Assembly (NCBI GenBank): GCA_034440635.1
Contig: JAOTON010000896.1
Span: 248,001-312,000 of the forward strand
Reading direction: 5' to 3'
Length of the DNA stretch: 64,000 nucleotides
DNA from: Lepas anatifera
Lineage: Eukaryota; Arthropoda; Thecostraca; Lepadidae
Shown here piece by piece: positions 38,781-51,705 of the stretch. The notes beneath the pieces were generated by a model. That model was not told the DNA's origin. It did no database searches and saw only the letters and a list, made by a program, of their open reading frames with translations. The position numbers were made by a program, and so were the translations under genes. Each line of letters starts with the position of its first letter. Position 1 is the stretch's first letter.

Positions 38781-39316
38781 CCACTGCCAGTGACGGATAC
38801 AAGGGAACTGGGCCAGCCCCCTATGTTAGTGTCTGTAAATGCATAGGCCGATGCTGATGTGAGGCAATGGTGGGAGGCTCGAACCCCTGCCCATACCCAA
38901 AGTCCTGTAGCCGCCACTGTCCCCGCCATAGCCTCCGAACGGCCTTTGCTTATACAGATATTAGTAGACATCTCGAGGTCCCTCAATTTAGGAGGCCCTG
39001 GGCCTACCCTCTTATATCCGCCACTGGTACCATAAGCGGATCGGGACAAAGCCCGGGCGGGTGTCCTTCGATGTGCCTCGAGGTCACACCTAAATGGTCG
39101 CGCCTCCTGAAAGGTCGATGGAGCCACCTGAAATGTCGTTTCCCACCCCCTTCCTCCCAGGATGCGGAAAGCAGCGCCCGCCGATGGATTTGGCGCCCAC
39201 CTGATAGGTTTTCCGCCAAAATGGGGTCCCCTGGTCGAATGAAGCCCCTGGTCTGGATGACATCCCTCCCGGGAAGAATGCCCCCGACTGGTTATCCTGG
39301 ATCCGCCTATGACTAG
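38781..39316. mobile_element. Candidate hAT-like MITE cluster
   Basis: Left end GCCAGTGACGGATACAAGGG and right end GGATCCGCCTATGACTAG are imperfect inverses, and CCGCCACTGGTACC occurs internally. This resembles CAGTGGCGGATCC-type ends of invertebrate hAT MITEs as I remember them. No clear 8-bp target duplication was found. Confidence 0.35.
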
Positions 39317-40192
39317 TGCCCTTATATATAACGCCGAATTACAATAAGTTTAGGTAATTTATCACATTTAGTTTCGTGGGGTGAGTGGGCGAGCCGGAAT
39401 TTTACGGGGACGAAGTGGTCCGCAATATGACAAGGGGGGGTTGGCATTGGCGGATGTGGAGACGAAGGCACTGGTCCTTCATAGTCAATGGGGAGCACAT
39501 TCGACGTCCATACTGCTTTCGACGCCCATGACTGCAACTGTTGGCGATCGGCACGTGTTGATTTAGGCCTTGGCAGCGGCAATAATCGGGCTCTGAGTTG
39601 GATATTTCCACTATCGTTACTGTTTCCGCATTTGCCCAAACCCATAATTTTACCCCGTATGTCGTTTCATTGGTTTTATTCTCGTCGGTCCTGTCCTGTT
39701 TCTCTTTACAGTATTGCGATCAGTAAACCGTGGGATTGCCAGACTAGTTACTTTTAGTATAACATAACAAATGCTACTAGGTTTGTCAACATATTTCACT
39801 TTGCGACATTAAGTGAAAAGTGTATTCCATGGCTCTTTCTTAAATGTTTGAACTTGATTTATCCACAAGCTTAATTTTAACCTAAATAAGGAGATGTTTT
39901 TCTTAGTGGATACCAAGAAAACAACCAAAATTTTCTAGTAGAAAACTTGAACCACCTGGATTCTGGCCTTGAAGAAACCTACTCCTTGTTTAGTCTGCGA
40001 CCTTGAGCTTGCGCCACAAGTGTATGTTGCCTTGTCGTGACCGGTTCGGGCGGCGCGCGGTTAAGTAATCTAATTTTTGATGTTAATTCAATGAGGAAGA
40101 ACTTAAGTATTTTTGTTTAGTTATTAATTAAATTGGAGTAGCGTTGTGCTGTGTGTCTCCGATAAGTCTTGCGTCAATCCAGGATCGGTATC
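39317..40192. other. Intergenic, unannotated
   Basis: No recognisable gene or repeat. Confidence 0.4.
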
Positions 40193-40423
40193 ATGGCTCT
40201 CCGAGTTCCTAGCGTATTGAAGGGAGTTTTCAAAGCTGTGTTGCCAAAGCAAACTCTAGGTTTGTGGATAGCCAGTTCACAGCACTTAAGTGGTCATTTG
40301 TTGCCCCATTGCACAGAAGATGTCAGCGTGGGAAAAAGAGCAATATCAACAGACAAGTATGCCCATTTTTTGTCTGCCGCGGGAGGTGCTGGCTTTTGCT
40401 ATCTCACTTCTAAAAGATGGTGA
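40193..40423 (+). CDS. Unrecognised small ORF (76 codons)
   Basis: The ATG at 40193 in a reasonable context (ATCATGG) opens MALRVPSVLKGVFKAVLPKQ..., a basic, amphipathic-looking N-terminus without acidic residues for over 40 codons. That could be a mitochondrial leader or chance. No conserved domain, and no convincing splice partner was found. It may be a degraded pseudogene, as the next frame also stays open nearby. Confidence 0.2.
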   Translation: MALRVPSVLKGVFKAVLPKQTLGLWIASSQHLSGHLLPHCTEDVSVGKRAISTDKYAHFLSAAGGAGFCYLTSKRW

Positions 40424-42599
40424 GGCTTCTCTGCATATCAGCGGGGAAACGATGGTCAAGCTAACCCAAAACCATTAGCCTGTGTAACTAGATTGTTATT
40501 TTTCTTATTTTCGGCTCAAGTTTTCCAACATGGGTACACAAAATACACCTTTTCAAAATATTTATCGGATTTTGAAGAATATCTTCAAAATTGGTTGTTA
40601 GTATTTTGCTCTTGATTGATAAATAATGTTTTATCTCAGTTCTATTAAAAGCTGTCTCTCCACTTCAATTATGGCCTTTAAACTGCAGCTTTCATGTCTA
40701 AGTATGGATTGGCTGGAAGTCAATCTTATATTATAGGGTACAAATTCACTTTCCCAAAACTGGTTTTGTCCTGGGATCCTGATTGTAAGGTTCATGTCAA
40801 TGCTGGACAATATAGCTGGAAAGGGGAAAAAGTAAATTATTGTGAGATCCAATTAAATCTGTCTTTTACTCTTTTTTAGCCTTTGTTCAAAGTGTAGAAA
40901 GATTTTTCCCATTTTCTCATCAAATTTCCTTACTTCCATACTTTTGATGAGCTCATACAAACCAGGGTTTTCAAATTGTGTCAGAGATATCCATTCCAAA
41001 AGTGAATAGGAAATTGAGTAAAAAGGAAGCAAGTGGAAGGTTCACTTTCCCCAGGAGTTTCTCCATGTGTTTCTGTCCTCCCAGCACCCTGGGATTTGGA
41101 ACACTGCATATCTTTTTGTTTTGGTACATCTTCTATTTAAAGATTGTTGTCTATATAAAAGCGGGCTTGTGACAGTGAGTGAGTTTTCTAATCTGTTTAA
41201 TTTTTACATTTTCCAAGCTGGGCTATTTTGGCCTCTTTTAATGATTTCATCACACACTGCATTTGTTGTTGTTGTTGTTGTGCGGTTTCACCGGGTATAT
41301 TTACATACACATAGCTTCAGTGCACACTTAAATACGTGATTGGGCCATGCCTCCATCCACCATCCCTGCCCCAGTCATATATTCCTTCGCTACCCTCCTT
41401 TCCCACTCCACCCTTTTCAGTACAAACTGCCGCATGCTCTCAATCATCCACTGCCCGGCATCCACACTTCAAACTCAGCCACGTCCCCACCACCACCACC
41501 CGTCACCGGAGTGCCGGCTAGCCCCCGTTTGTGGGCCCTCTATATGTGGCTTATTCCTTGAACATAATATCGGAGTCCTCCTGTCCATGCCATCACATGC
41601 GCTCGTACTCCCTACGATATTGAATTCCGGGCTGCACAGTTTTAATCGATTTGGTGACCACAGATAGTATAATTGATCATATTTTGAGCATTTGTTTGTT
41701 GCAGCAGCAGATACATCATTTTTATTTTGAACAGATCATGTTAATTAGGCTTAACAACATATTTTGTACACTGGAGAATATATGTTAATTGTTACAATGT
41801 ACCCAGCCACCTCTGCCAAATAGAATGTAAAGAAATTTGTGTACCCATTTTTAGAACAAAAGAGCCCAAAGTTACAGGAACCATGCCCATTTAAGAAGCT
41901 TCTGTTTTTTGGTGTGCTTGATCATTCCCCTGCTGGCATTCTCTTTCTGCATGACTATGCACTTGTGAAGTGAAAATGCACTGATTAAAGTAAAAACAGT
42001 TTTTCTTTTTGGGACCAGTTTTATTGCCTTTTAAAATCACAGATCTGTTTGCCTCTTAAGTTTTTGTGATGGCTCTTCTGTCTGTCCTCTCTGTTGGTTA
42101 ATGTTGGTGGTATTGAGAAGGGTCGTCACTGCAGATCTTTTTACTGGAAGGGACATATTCCAAACAGGCAACAACTGGGTGGAGGTAGGGGGATGTGGGA
42201 AAGGTGAAGCCAGAAATCAGTCTATGAGAGGGAACAGTAGTGAGGTACTTTACCTTTAACCTACTTCCATACATTTTTGTAGGTCCACGTTGATGGGCAG
42301 GAGCAAAGATAAACATAACCGGTTGGGTACCATTTTTTCATGGGGATGTCCCCCCTGTTCGCTAGTTCAGGGAGGTTATTTCCATTTTCCGCCTCACTTG
42401 AGAAGAAAGTGATTAGAAGAATTAGAAAAAATGGTTGTTGGGCTGTGTTCCAACAATCTTTAAGACTGACTAAAGACTCAGCTTGGAACGAGCTCATCAG
42501 AGACCAGAGCCAACAGGCTGGGACAGCCTAACAATCTTCTGTAATTTTTAGGTATAGGTATAGGTGTGTATTTGAGTGAAGGCGATGGTGATATGTGCA
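40424..42599. other. Intergenic AT-rich sequence
   Basis: No gene recognised. A (GTT)6-like run at about 41262-41280 and a CCACCACCACC run at about 41489-41503. Confidence 0.4.
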
Positions 42600-44380
42600 A
42601 TGACAAGGTGTCATTGACCTAGGTCAGCATCTTCAAAGTCAAAGGAAGTTGTAACAGGAAAATCTTCGTCAGGCTGGAGACCTATTGAGAAATTCCGTGA
42701 TTATGCAGAAAAGCCAGGGATGCACCAAAAGCCGACTGAGACCAGAGAGGGAAGCTCGCGACAATATTCTCTGAAATTTTTAGGTCAAGTTCATTTAAGG
42801 TCAGTGACCCATGAAGTAGTAATATTACATATTCTCAATATTTTACCATATAACTGGCACTATAGCAGCCTTTGAGTTGACCTTGAAAAATACCTTTGAC
42901 CTTGACACTGATAAGCTGTAAATATCAAGTCATAGCATAACATACGCCATACTGAATAAGGCCATCTGACCGGAATACTGAGGTTCAATGACCTTGACTT
43001 GTGACCTTTGACCTTAGTCTTCACTTCATGTGGACTGACCTTGACATATAACTTGATTATATGACGTTATTGTGTCACCACTCGGTCTACAGTGCAATCG
43101 AACTGGAAGTCAAACAATTTTTGTCTGATTTCCAAAGTTTCTTCACCAAACAACACGCTCATGAATTTTCTCATGTGTGGCCAAGTTAGGTTTTCTGGTG
43201 GTGTATGGTTCTGCGGCCACCTGGGAAAAATATGTGGGGGCACTTTAGGACCCTTTCCACTGTTGTGTTAAACAACTCCCTCAGGAATTTCCGACGGTGT
43301 AAAGGAACGGGGCCTCGGAACACTGCCATTTTTGGCACACATTATCGTGATCGATTGCGCAACTAGTATAATTTTAAATTTAGGTCATCTCCGGTCAGGT
43401 CACCAGGTCAGCTCTAGTGCCCTCATTTAAAAAAGCCTCAAGTGGCACCAATGGGAATACGTTTATTGGTCGAAGACTCCTATCATGTATGGGCGCCTCA
43501 AGTGTCATAAGTCGTTGTAACTGGATTTTCGGCATCTATGACCTGGGGTCAGATGCGGGTACCTCTCATTACCTGTCCATTGAAAATAATGGTGAAACGG
43601 GAAATGGTAAACATTGACTATCGTCAGATGTGACTTAGAATAGCTTCCTTTTCTAAATTTGTGGTATCTTAGGTGATTTCCAAGATTCAAGTCAGAAGTT
43701 CTAACTCGTGGCCTTTGAAAGTTCATCTGAGGCTACGTAAGTAGGTTCTCAGACTTGGTCTAATAACTTCCACACCTACAAAAGTAGTTATAGTTTTTTT
43801 AATTTTGTTATTTGGGAAAAAATAAAAGATAAAAATAGTTTTTTTCGATACCACTGCATTTATACTGCTATTGCCAGTTGATTTGTTGTATATTGGCCAT
43901 GTTAAATCAAATAGTGACCTTGACCTAACATTGGATCGAGAAATTTTTATATTTTGACCTAAAAGGATCATATTATGCATCATTCTATTTCCTGTACTTA
44001 CCTTGAACAATCGAATGGTGCTTTTAAATTGGCTTTTGCACAAACTAGTCAGATATAAGAGTCATAAGAATTTTTTTAGCATGTCATATTCGTGGACTGG
44101 TCATGACTTCGATATCGACCTCAGTCAAAAAGTCACTGATATTTTTTCATGATACTCTTTCGGGGGCCACATACCACTATTCGTGTTTTTCGCTATCGCA
44201 ATTAGGAACCGATATGGAAGGAGAGGGGTGCTGGAAAACCTATTGGGCTGAAGGTGAATTGCTAGAACCTTGGTGGGAGGTAAGTGACCTGTCTATGGAT
44301 ATGAAAAAATGGTACTATCTCGATTGTCTAGACTGTCGACCAGGCATCAGAATCCGCTGCGGTTTGATTTAGCTACTAGC
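42600..44380 (+). mobile_element. TGACCT-rich repeat, copy 4
   Basis: Begins with scattered TGACCTTGACCT-type motifs. From 43380 it tracks copy 1: GGTCATCTCCGGTCAGGTCACC, ACCTGTCCATTG, GTGACCTTGACCTAA, CATATTATGCATCATTCTATT, then TTTTTCGCTATCGCAATTAGG near 44200. Boundaries are approximate and the copy may be nested. Confidence 0.55.
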
Positions 44381-44399
44381 AGGGACTAGCAACTGTGTA

Positions 44400-46180
44400 A
44401 AATGGGATCTGCAATGTTGTTGCTGCCCTTGAGCTCAGGGTAGAATATTTAATACCAATTGATGTGTCAAAAGCAATTTCGGATGCTGAAAATGCAGTGT
44501 ATCTCGCAGTGTGTTGTCAGTAACGCCTGTTGTATGGACCAAAGGATCATACGTCAATATGGAGAAATGCATCCTCAAATAGTTTTTTTCGATTTCTTCC
44601 GGTATTTACCGGTTAAAACCGACTGGTGGCAAAAACCTCCCTATTCCGGCAAAAAGTCCAACCCTGATTGCGGTTATTCGTGTTACTTTTATGGCTCAAA
44701 TTGGATACATTTAGTGCATTTCCACTGTAGCCTGCAGTTTGCATGTCACCACTTGCGAGCTCTCTTTCTCTTTGTTTCTCTCTTCCTGTACTGAACTGTG
44801 CTCGCACTGCTGAGTGTACGGACCTTGCGTGTGAATGGCATCGACATTGTGTGCGTGGTGTATTGTTTAGCGCCAGCTCACGTCCTCTGATGTGTTGGCC
44901 AAATTATGCTGATCACCGATGATTCGCATTTGCCGGGACCGGCGGCCCCGCGCCCAAGCCCTCCAAGCGCCCTATTTTGTAGGGTAACGGATTTGTGGTA
45001 GTGAAATTCCAAGGATGTGCGATTTATCACAGTTGGGGTCGGAGTGTCGTAGAAGAGTGCAGAGTGCAGGGTGTGAGTTCGAATCCCTCGCTGGGCACCC
45101 GTGCACGCCTTTTCTACTGGGGGCTGGTGGCGCCGCACAACTACTGACTGCTGATGTGTCGCAGACGCCGTATCTCACTGCTATCTGCCGTGATGCTTAA
45201 AGATGTTGGAGAGAAGACGTGTTGCAAGCTTATTGGCGCTGTAGCATCAACATCATCATATGGGAGAATCGAAAAGCCAGCCTTTGTTATAGTGTTAGGT
45301 ATTGCCTGTTTCCCTCTGCCGATAGCTTTTAGGTGATGATACCATACCAATCGACTTATATGATTGAAATTCTCGACGAGAGCGCATTTTAGAATGTGTA
45401 ACGTGATTGTTCGGTGACCTTATGATCAGGCCATGTACTGCAAGTGCGATCAATGTCAGTGCTCATGGATCCCTGGTTATAAGGAGCTGGATACAGTATC
45501 CTGCAGTCGTATTGCAGTCTAGTGCATCTCATATCTTTCAGTGTTGTGATATAGGTTATGGTTATGTAGCCTCTAGTACAAGCGCTCTGATATATAGTAA
45601 CAAAGATTGTTCATGGTTGTATGCTGAAGTATGAAGCCATCTTTAAGCTCAAAATTTGTTTAGGCACGTACAAGGTCATTTGGACTCTGAATTTAAACTA
45701 GACTACCACCATTGTATCGTAGCATATCTCCAGGTGGTGAACTTTGACCCAAAAGCCGAACCCTGTCCGTACAGCTACCAAATCAACATATGTGATTCTG
45801 CGGCATCCCAGGGCTTCAATGAGCGATTTATCCCTGTACCACGAAATTATGGCTGCCAGGCTGGTTCTAACTTCCAGGAAATCAATCGCTGATAATAAAT
45901 ATTAAATCGGCGCTTTTCTATAAACAGTGCAAATGCACCGAATACGCGTAGTTGTTTGACGCTTGTAGCCAAACTTGTTTGAAAATGCTGCCCCAGAAAT
46001 AAAAAACTAGACTCAGATATAGGGTTTTTAATCAATTTTAGAACGGATGACGTACCGGACTCTGACTTTGAGCTCACTTTCTTCATATAATTCCATGTTA
46101 AAAAAATGATTCCATGATAAGTTTCTCGTCTTTGTTTTTTCTTTTCCAAAGAAATATGCAGACGGTAGACGTAAAAGTAA
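44400..46180. other. Intergenic upstream of FPPS
   Basis: Contains a B-box-like tRNA scrap (listed) and otherwise nothing recognisable. Confidence 0.4.
45050..45110 (+). repeat. tRNA-like/SINE 3' scrap
   Basis: GTGTGAGTTCGAATCCCTCG followed by CTGGGCACC looks like a T-arm (B box) with acceptor end. No matching 5' acceptor strand or A box, so not a working tRNA gene. Confidence 0.35.
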
Positions 46181-46230
46181 CAATGGCAGCATGCCATTGT
46201 GTGGTGTACAATGACAGTATGTCATTGTAC
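46181..46230. promoter_or_regulatory. Two adjacent perfect hairpins upstream of the FPPS leader
   Basis: CAATGGCA/TGCCATTG with a 3-base loop (46181-46199), then GTACAATGAC/GTCATTGTAC with a 5-base loop (46206-46230). They lie 61-110 bases before the proposed ATG at 46291. Role unknown; they could be a 5' UTR structure or a dyad binding site. Confidence 0.5.
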
Positions 46231-46290
46231 GGCGCGGCGAATACACGGCCAGGGCCGGCTGCGAAATTGGCAGTAAACATCGCAGCCACA

Positions 46291-46479
46291 ATGGTGTTTC
46301 CGTACAACAGAAGGCAGGGACGTTGGATGCCTCCAGTCACAGTAAGCTGCCGGACTTTGAGTAGAGCAGCCGTTGCCCCGCTGAACGCGATGACCCGATA
46401 TAGGAGCCGAGTTCGGCGCTGCGGGCTGCTGGAGCGCCGCGCTATGTTTAGGTATGCGGGTCGTACCGCAGCCCCTCAG
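46291..46479 (+). CDS. FDPS: FPPS exon 1, predicted Arg-rich leader
   Basis: The ORF is open from 46114. ATGs at 46156, 46291 and 46444 are in frame with the donor CCTCAG|GTATGT (46479), phase 0, matching the phase of exon 2. The 46291 start gives 63 residues rich in Arg with hardly any acidic residues. The choice of ATG is uncertain, and the exon itself is a prediction. Confidence 0.5.
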
Positions 46480-49400
46480 GTATGTTTGGACACGGTATGC
46501 GGCGGTGGCATTGCACCTAGGTTTGAGCTGGAAGAGGAGATATGGAAAGGCTAGCGCACCCTTTACTCTGGTCTCATGCTGCGATCGGAGATCTGTAACC
46601 AAGGACTGTCGGGTTGGCATGTCCAATAATTGGAGAATTAGGTGTGAATCGATTTTGAGAAAAAAATGTAATATAGTTTTACACGATTGTGTTTAGAATT
46701 TTATGAGGTGATTATTTGAGTGTTTTAATGGTGATATTTATATAAATGAATTGGACTAGTACCATGAGCCCCTGTTGTCTACAGCTATTTTCTACTCAAT
46801 TAATTGCGACGACAGCTCCTGTGAAGTGGTGCGCTTTCATCCTAGAGTGTACGGTCCGTCGGATAAGTGCCTGTGAAGAAGAGAGGGAGGATGCCCCGTA
46901 CTCGATGCTGTTGTGTGAACAGTACCCATCGTCGGGTAGTGCGGGTGCAATGTGTAAGGTCTGAGTGCATTCATGCTGTGGAGCCAACTTAAAACTCGGA
47001 CCAGGCTGCTTACATTACACTTGATCAAGTCCTGCTTATGCTTTTCAGTCGCCTTTGTTGCCTTCGCATATTGATAGCATCGTTGGCTTCTGTTGTGCCG
47101 TCTGGCTTATTGCGTCACCCGCGCTGCTTCCTGCCCCGGCGCCGCCCCGGGGCGGGGCGTCCTATCATTCCCGGTGACACCGGGTCCAACTGCCGGGCCT
47201 TGATGGTTGCGTCAGCTGTTGGCTGCAGCCTCGCTGTCGAGCACGATTTGAGCTCGTCACCTCAATGGGTTGGCTTGTCACTGATTGGTGACATGTTTTA
47301 AGCACCAAAGGTCTCATGGCTATCAATGTTTCTAGTTTTGTTTATAGCCCGAAGCCCGTTTCGATTTCATCCGACGGTTTGTCGTTTTGTAAATGATTAT
47401 ATGTATTGATGGGTTGCTGAGACATAATTTGGCGACCCACAGATTGGAATGTAAGATTCGTAGATTAATGACTGAAGTTGACATTCTAAATCAATAAAGT
47501 TAAGTTTGTAACCCAAAACCTGTCGAGCTTGCTTCAGTGTGGCGCATCTCTGACATTCTGACCTCGAAACCAATAGTTTTTTGGAAAGTATGTTCAGCTT
47601 TCTAGCTCTCCAAATGCATCAAATAGTATATACTACGACGAACTGAAGTTTGATGGGACCCGTGTTTGCTCGAATAGGTGGCGGATCGATATGAACGGTG
47701 GCTGTTTTTATGCATTCAGAATTCGCCCTAAAATCATATGATAGATCGTATTATTCCGGCTTTGGTAGCTAAATGGTGATTCATAATGTGGTACTATACC
47801 CTTTAATTGCATAAATAGTATTTTTCTCGGCTGCTGCTCAAATTTTCTTGTAGAAGTGACTGTCCGGGTTCCAAAATTGGCCGTCACTTTCCCCAGCCAA
47901 GAGTTGTATTAACAGGTGGATACCAGGGCCCCGCTTCCACCCCCAGTTGAAAGGCCTTCCTTCTCACCTCCCGCGCCGCCTCTCAGCGCGTCCTACCGGG
48001 CGACGGCGGTGCCCCCGGCGGCGGTGGCGTCGGTGGCGTCGCGGGACGAGCGGCGCGGCTTCATGGCCTGCTTCCCGGACGTGGTCCGTAACCTGACCGA
48101 AGTCGGCTTCCACAAGGAGCTGGAGGACGCCAACAAGTGGTTCGCAAAGGTGGGAGCTCGGCGCCTTCCCGCACTAGGTTTTCACTTGAGCATTCTCACT
48201 TGAGCACTTGTGAATGTAAGCTTGAACGAGTGTGGTTTTTGATACATTTAAATTTGTTAGTTACATTTTTGAGCAGGTAAGTCATGTCCATTCATTCTTT
48301 CACCCATTCATATTTCTATCTTACCCATTCATTCATTTCTATCTTTACCCATTATATTTAGTTATCTTAGGCACTATATAACTATTTGCTCATTCATTCC
48401 ATGATTTGCTCATTTAGATGATTGATTAGCCACTCGCTAAATGAATCCCTCAAACAGCCATTCATCCTCCCATTGATACACATTCGCCAGTGCATCGTGA
48501 TCGCTCGGAATACACCAGGACTCAGGCTCTCAGTAACCGTCTCCGCTCCTCCCGGCGCCAGGTGCTGCAGTATAACGTGCAGGGCGGCAAGATGAACCGA
48601 GGCCTGGCCGTGCCGCTCACCTTCAAAATGCTGGTGCCGGAGGAGCGCCACTTGCCCGAGGCCATGCAGAAGGCCTACATCGTCGGCTGGTGCGTCGAAC
48701 TGGTGAGTGGACGCGCGAAAGGTCGAGACATGGATACTTCAGATTCAGTCCAATGTCCGAAACTGTGCCGTCTGGTGGCAGGCGCTGCCTTTGCCTGGCG
48801 CATGATATGATCTGGGTGTGTCCGGAACGGTCCACCTGTCGATAAGAGTCGACACTGTCCTGGCATGATCGCAGACGGCTCAGTGATCCGAACCACCCCG
48901 TCTGACGGTGCTCCCGAGCTGACCGACATCCCAGTGATCAGAGCCCCGCCGTCTGACGGTTTTCCTGAGCTGGCCGACATCCCAGTGACCAGAGCCTCCC
49001 CGACTGACGGTGCTCCCGAGCTGACCGACATCCCAGTGATCAGAGCCTCGCCATCTGACGGTGTTCCTGAGCTGGCCGACATCCCAGTGATCAAAAGTCA
49101 CCGTCTGACGGTGTTCCTGGGCTGACCGACATCCCAGTGATCAGAGTCCCCGTCTGACGGTGTTCCTGAGCTGACCAAAATCCCAGTGACCAGAGCCTCC
49201 CCGACTGACGGTGCTCCCGAGCTGACCGACATCCCAGTGACCAGAGCCTTCCCCGACTGACGGTGCTCCCGAGCTGACCGACATCCCAGTGATCAGAGCC
49301 TCGCCATCTGACGGTGTTCCTGAGCTGGCCGACATCCCAGTGATCAAAAGTCACCGTCTGACGGTGTTCCTGAGCTGACCGACATACCAGTGATCAGAGC

Positions 49401-51190
49401 CTCGCCGTCTGACGATGCTCCTCCCGGCTGCAGCTGCAGGCGTTCTTCCTGGTCCTGGACGACATCATGGACGGCTCGGAGACGCGACGCGGCAAGGAGG
49501 CGTGGTACCGTCACCGCGGCCTGGGTCTGGCCGCCATTAATGACGGCATCCTGCTGGAGGCGGGCATCTACAAACTGCTGAAGCTACACTGCGCCGACGA
49601 ACCCTACTACGCCAACATGATCGACCTCTTCCACAACGTGAGTGCCTTTCGCGCTGATGGTGTGGGGTGATGTCGTCTGCATAGTCTGAGTGTTACATCA
49701 TTTGGTTGCAGTGATCGACAGGGCGCTATGTTCCAGTAATTGCGTGTGTTCTCGGAGAAAGAAGCCTGAAATTGATGCTAAAGTGCGAATCTGGGTCCTT
49801 GCAGTGAAGCCAAACTGCCATGCGCTTGATGAAGTTGGTTGATGGGCATGCTGTCAAATAGTTGCGCGACGCTGTATATAGTGTGTGTAAATCTGACAGA
49901 TGTGATGTGACTGAATCTGGTCGGCGGCGGCTGGGATAGTGTGTATAAATCTGACAGCCGTGACGTGACCGGTGGCGGCTGGGGCAGGTGACGATGAAGA
50001 CGGTGCTGGGTCAGAGTCTGGACCTACTGGGCACGCAGGGTGATGGCCTGATCGACCTCGGAAAGTACACCATGGGCCGCTACACGGCCATCGTCAAGTA
50101 CAAGACCGCCTACTACTCCTTCGCCCTCCCCATTCACTTGGCTATGCACATGGTGGGTCAAAATAGCTCAATGCGATTCTTTGTGTTTTATCGGTGAAAT
50201 CGCTGCTTTGGTTGCATTGGTTGGTACTAGACATGTTGCTCGCGTGGCCAAAAACGTGGGATGATTTGAAGTGAAGGATGTGTGTCATTTTTCCTTTATT
50301 TAGAGACATGGTACATTTTACTGTACGAATTATGCTTGTATTGGTAGAGAGTGTATATTTTCCAACCTTCAGTCACTAGTTTGCTCCTGGTTCGTATGCG
50401 GCTCCGTTGCGCATGCCGTTAGATTCTGTTCGTCACTTCACTGACAACATAATTAAGCCTGGTGAATAAGAACAGGCTGGGAATAAGTTTCCTCCAAGCC
50501 CATTATCCAAATCGTCCCGCATCTTCTCTGTCCCGGGAAACAGCTCGATAGCGCCGTGCCGCCGGCGTGTTGTGTGCGCGTGTAACCGTGAGTTACTGAG
50601 CGGGCCGTCGGGTGGCGTTGCAGTCCGGTATCTCGGACCCGGAGTGCCACCGTCAGGCACGGGCCATACTGCTGGAGATGGGACACCTCTTCCAGGTTCA
50701 GGTACGGCCCCTGCCCGCCCGGGTGTCCCGGTGAGGTCAGATGGTGTGTTAGCCGCGGTCTAGCCGTAGGTACTTGTTCTCAGGTTTGTGTCACTGATAG
50801 CTATGCTCTGAATACTTGAGTAACGCGTAAGTGAAGGTAAAATGCATTATAACTGTTCAATTACTTGAGCCTTTTAACCACATATGAGCCCCATGTTCTA
50901 CTTTTACAGCTTCAGAATGGGCTCAAATATGCAAAATGTAGTAAAAGGTGCGATTCAAAAGCAATTAAAAAACACAAGATACATTTTGGTTTTACTTGCG
51001 CGTTGCTCAATCTGCTCTAATAACCTGAACTCTCTGAATAGTTGCCTTTGACGTTTTGAGCAAAGGCTTCTAAATCCGATTGTGTTTTTGTAAAACTTTT
51101 ATTTTTATATGATATGGAAGCCGAGAGATATATGTAATTGATTAGATACAGTTCTAACATACATTTAGCTAAAGCTGCCGTTTTCAACTC

Positions 51191-51250
<60 letters not shown>

Positions 51251-51665
51251 ACACTTAGGTATGTCCGACCGGACTAACTGAATGGTGGCGAATCCAGATC
51301 CTTCTGCGATTCCCGAACATTCACATCAATGTGATACCCGGGTCACCATTGATGTTTTCAAAATTCTGGATAGGTGTGGTACAGGTGTAGACTTAAGAAT
51401 TCTCGAGTCTCTTTATATATCTAAAAATAAACCGAGGTTGAACACAATGTCTTCGGCTTTCCTCTTTAAATCTCTGTATAGCAAGTACCTTCAACATATA
51501 TTGTGTGTTTGTTAGTGTCTTACATTTTTAGCAAATATCCGTAAAACTCCGCCTTTGGCCTTCTTGTCTATTGGTCTGCTCCTTATGTAGGTTTTTCATT
51601 TATTACACTGATGATGATATTGTAATATATCGAAACCGGTCTGCATGTTGACATATGTGTCTTTA

Positions 51666-51705
<40 letters not shown>

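Noticed and set aside
45050..45110. Functional tRNA gene
   Set aside because: A B-box and acceptor-like end are present but there is no 5' acceptor strand, D-arm or anticodon arm.
46480..47915. Additional FPPS coding exon in this interval
   Set aside because: No ORF with FPPS similarity; exon 1 and exon 2 already join in phase.
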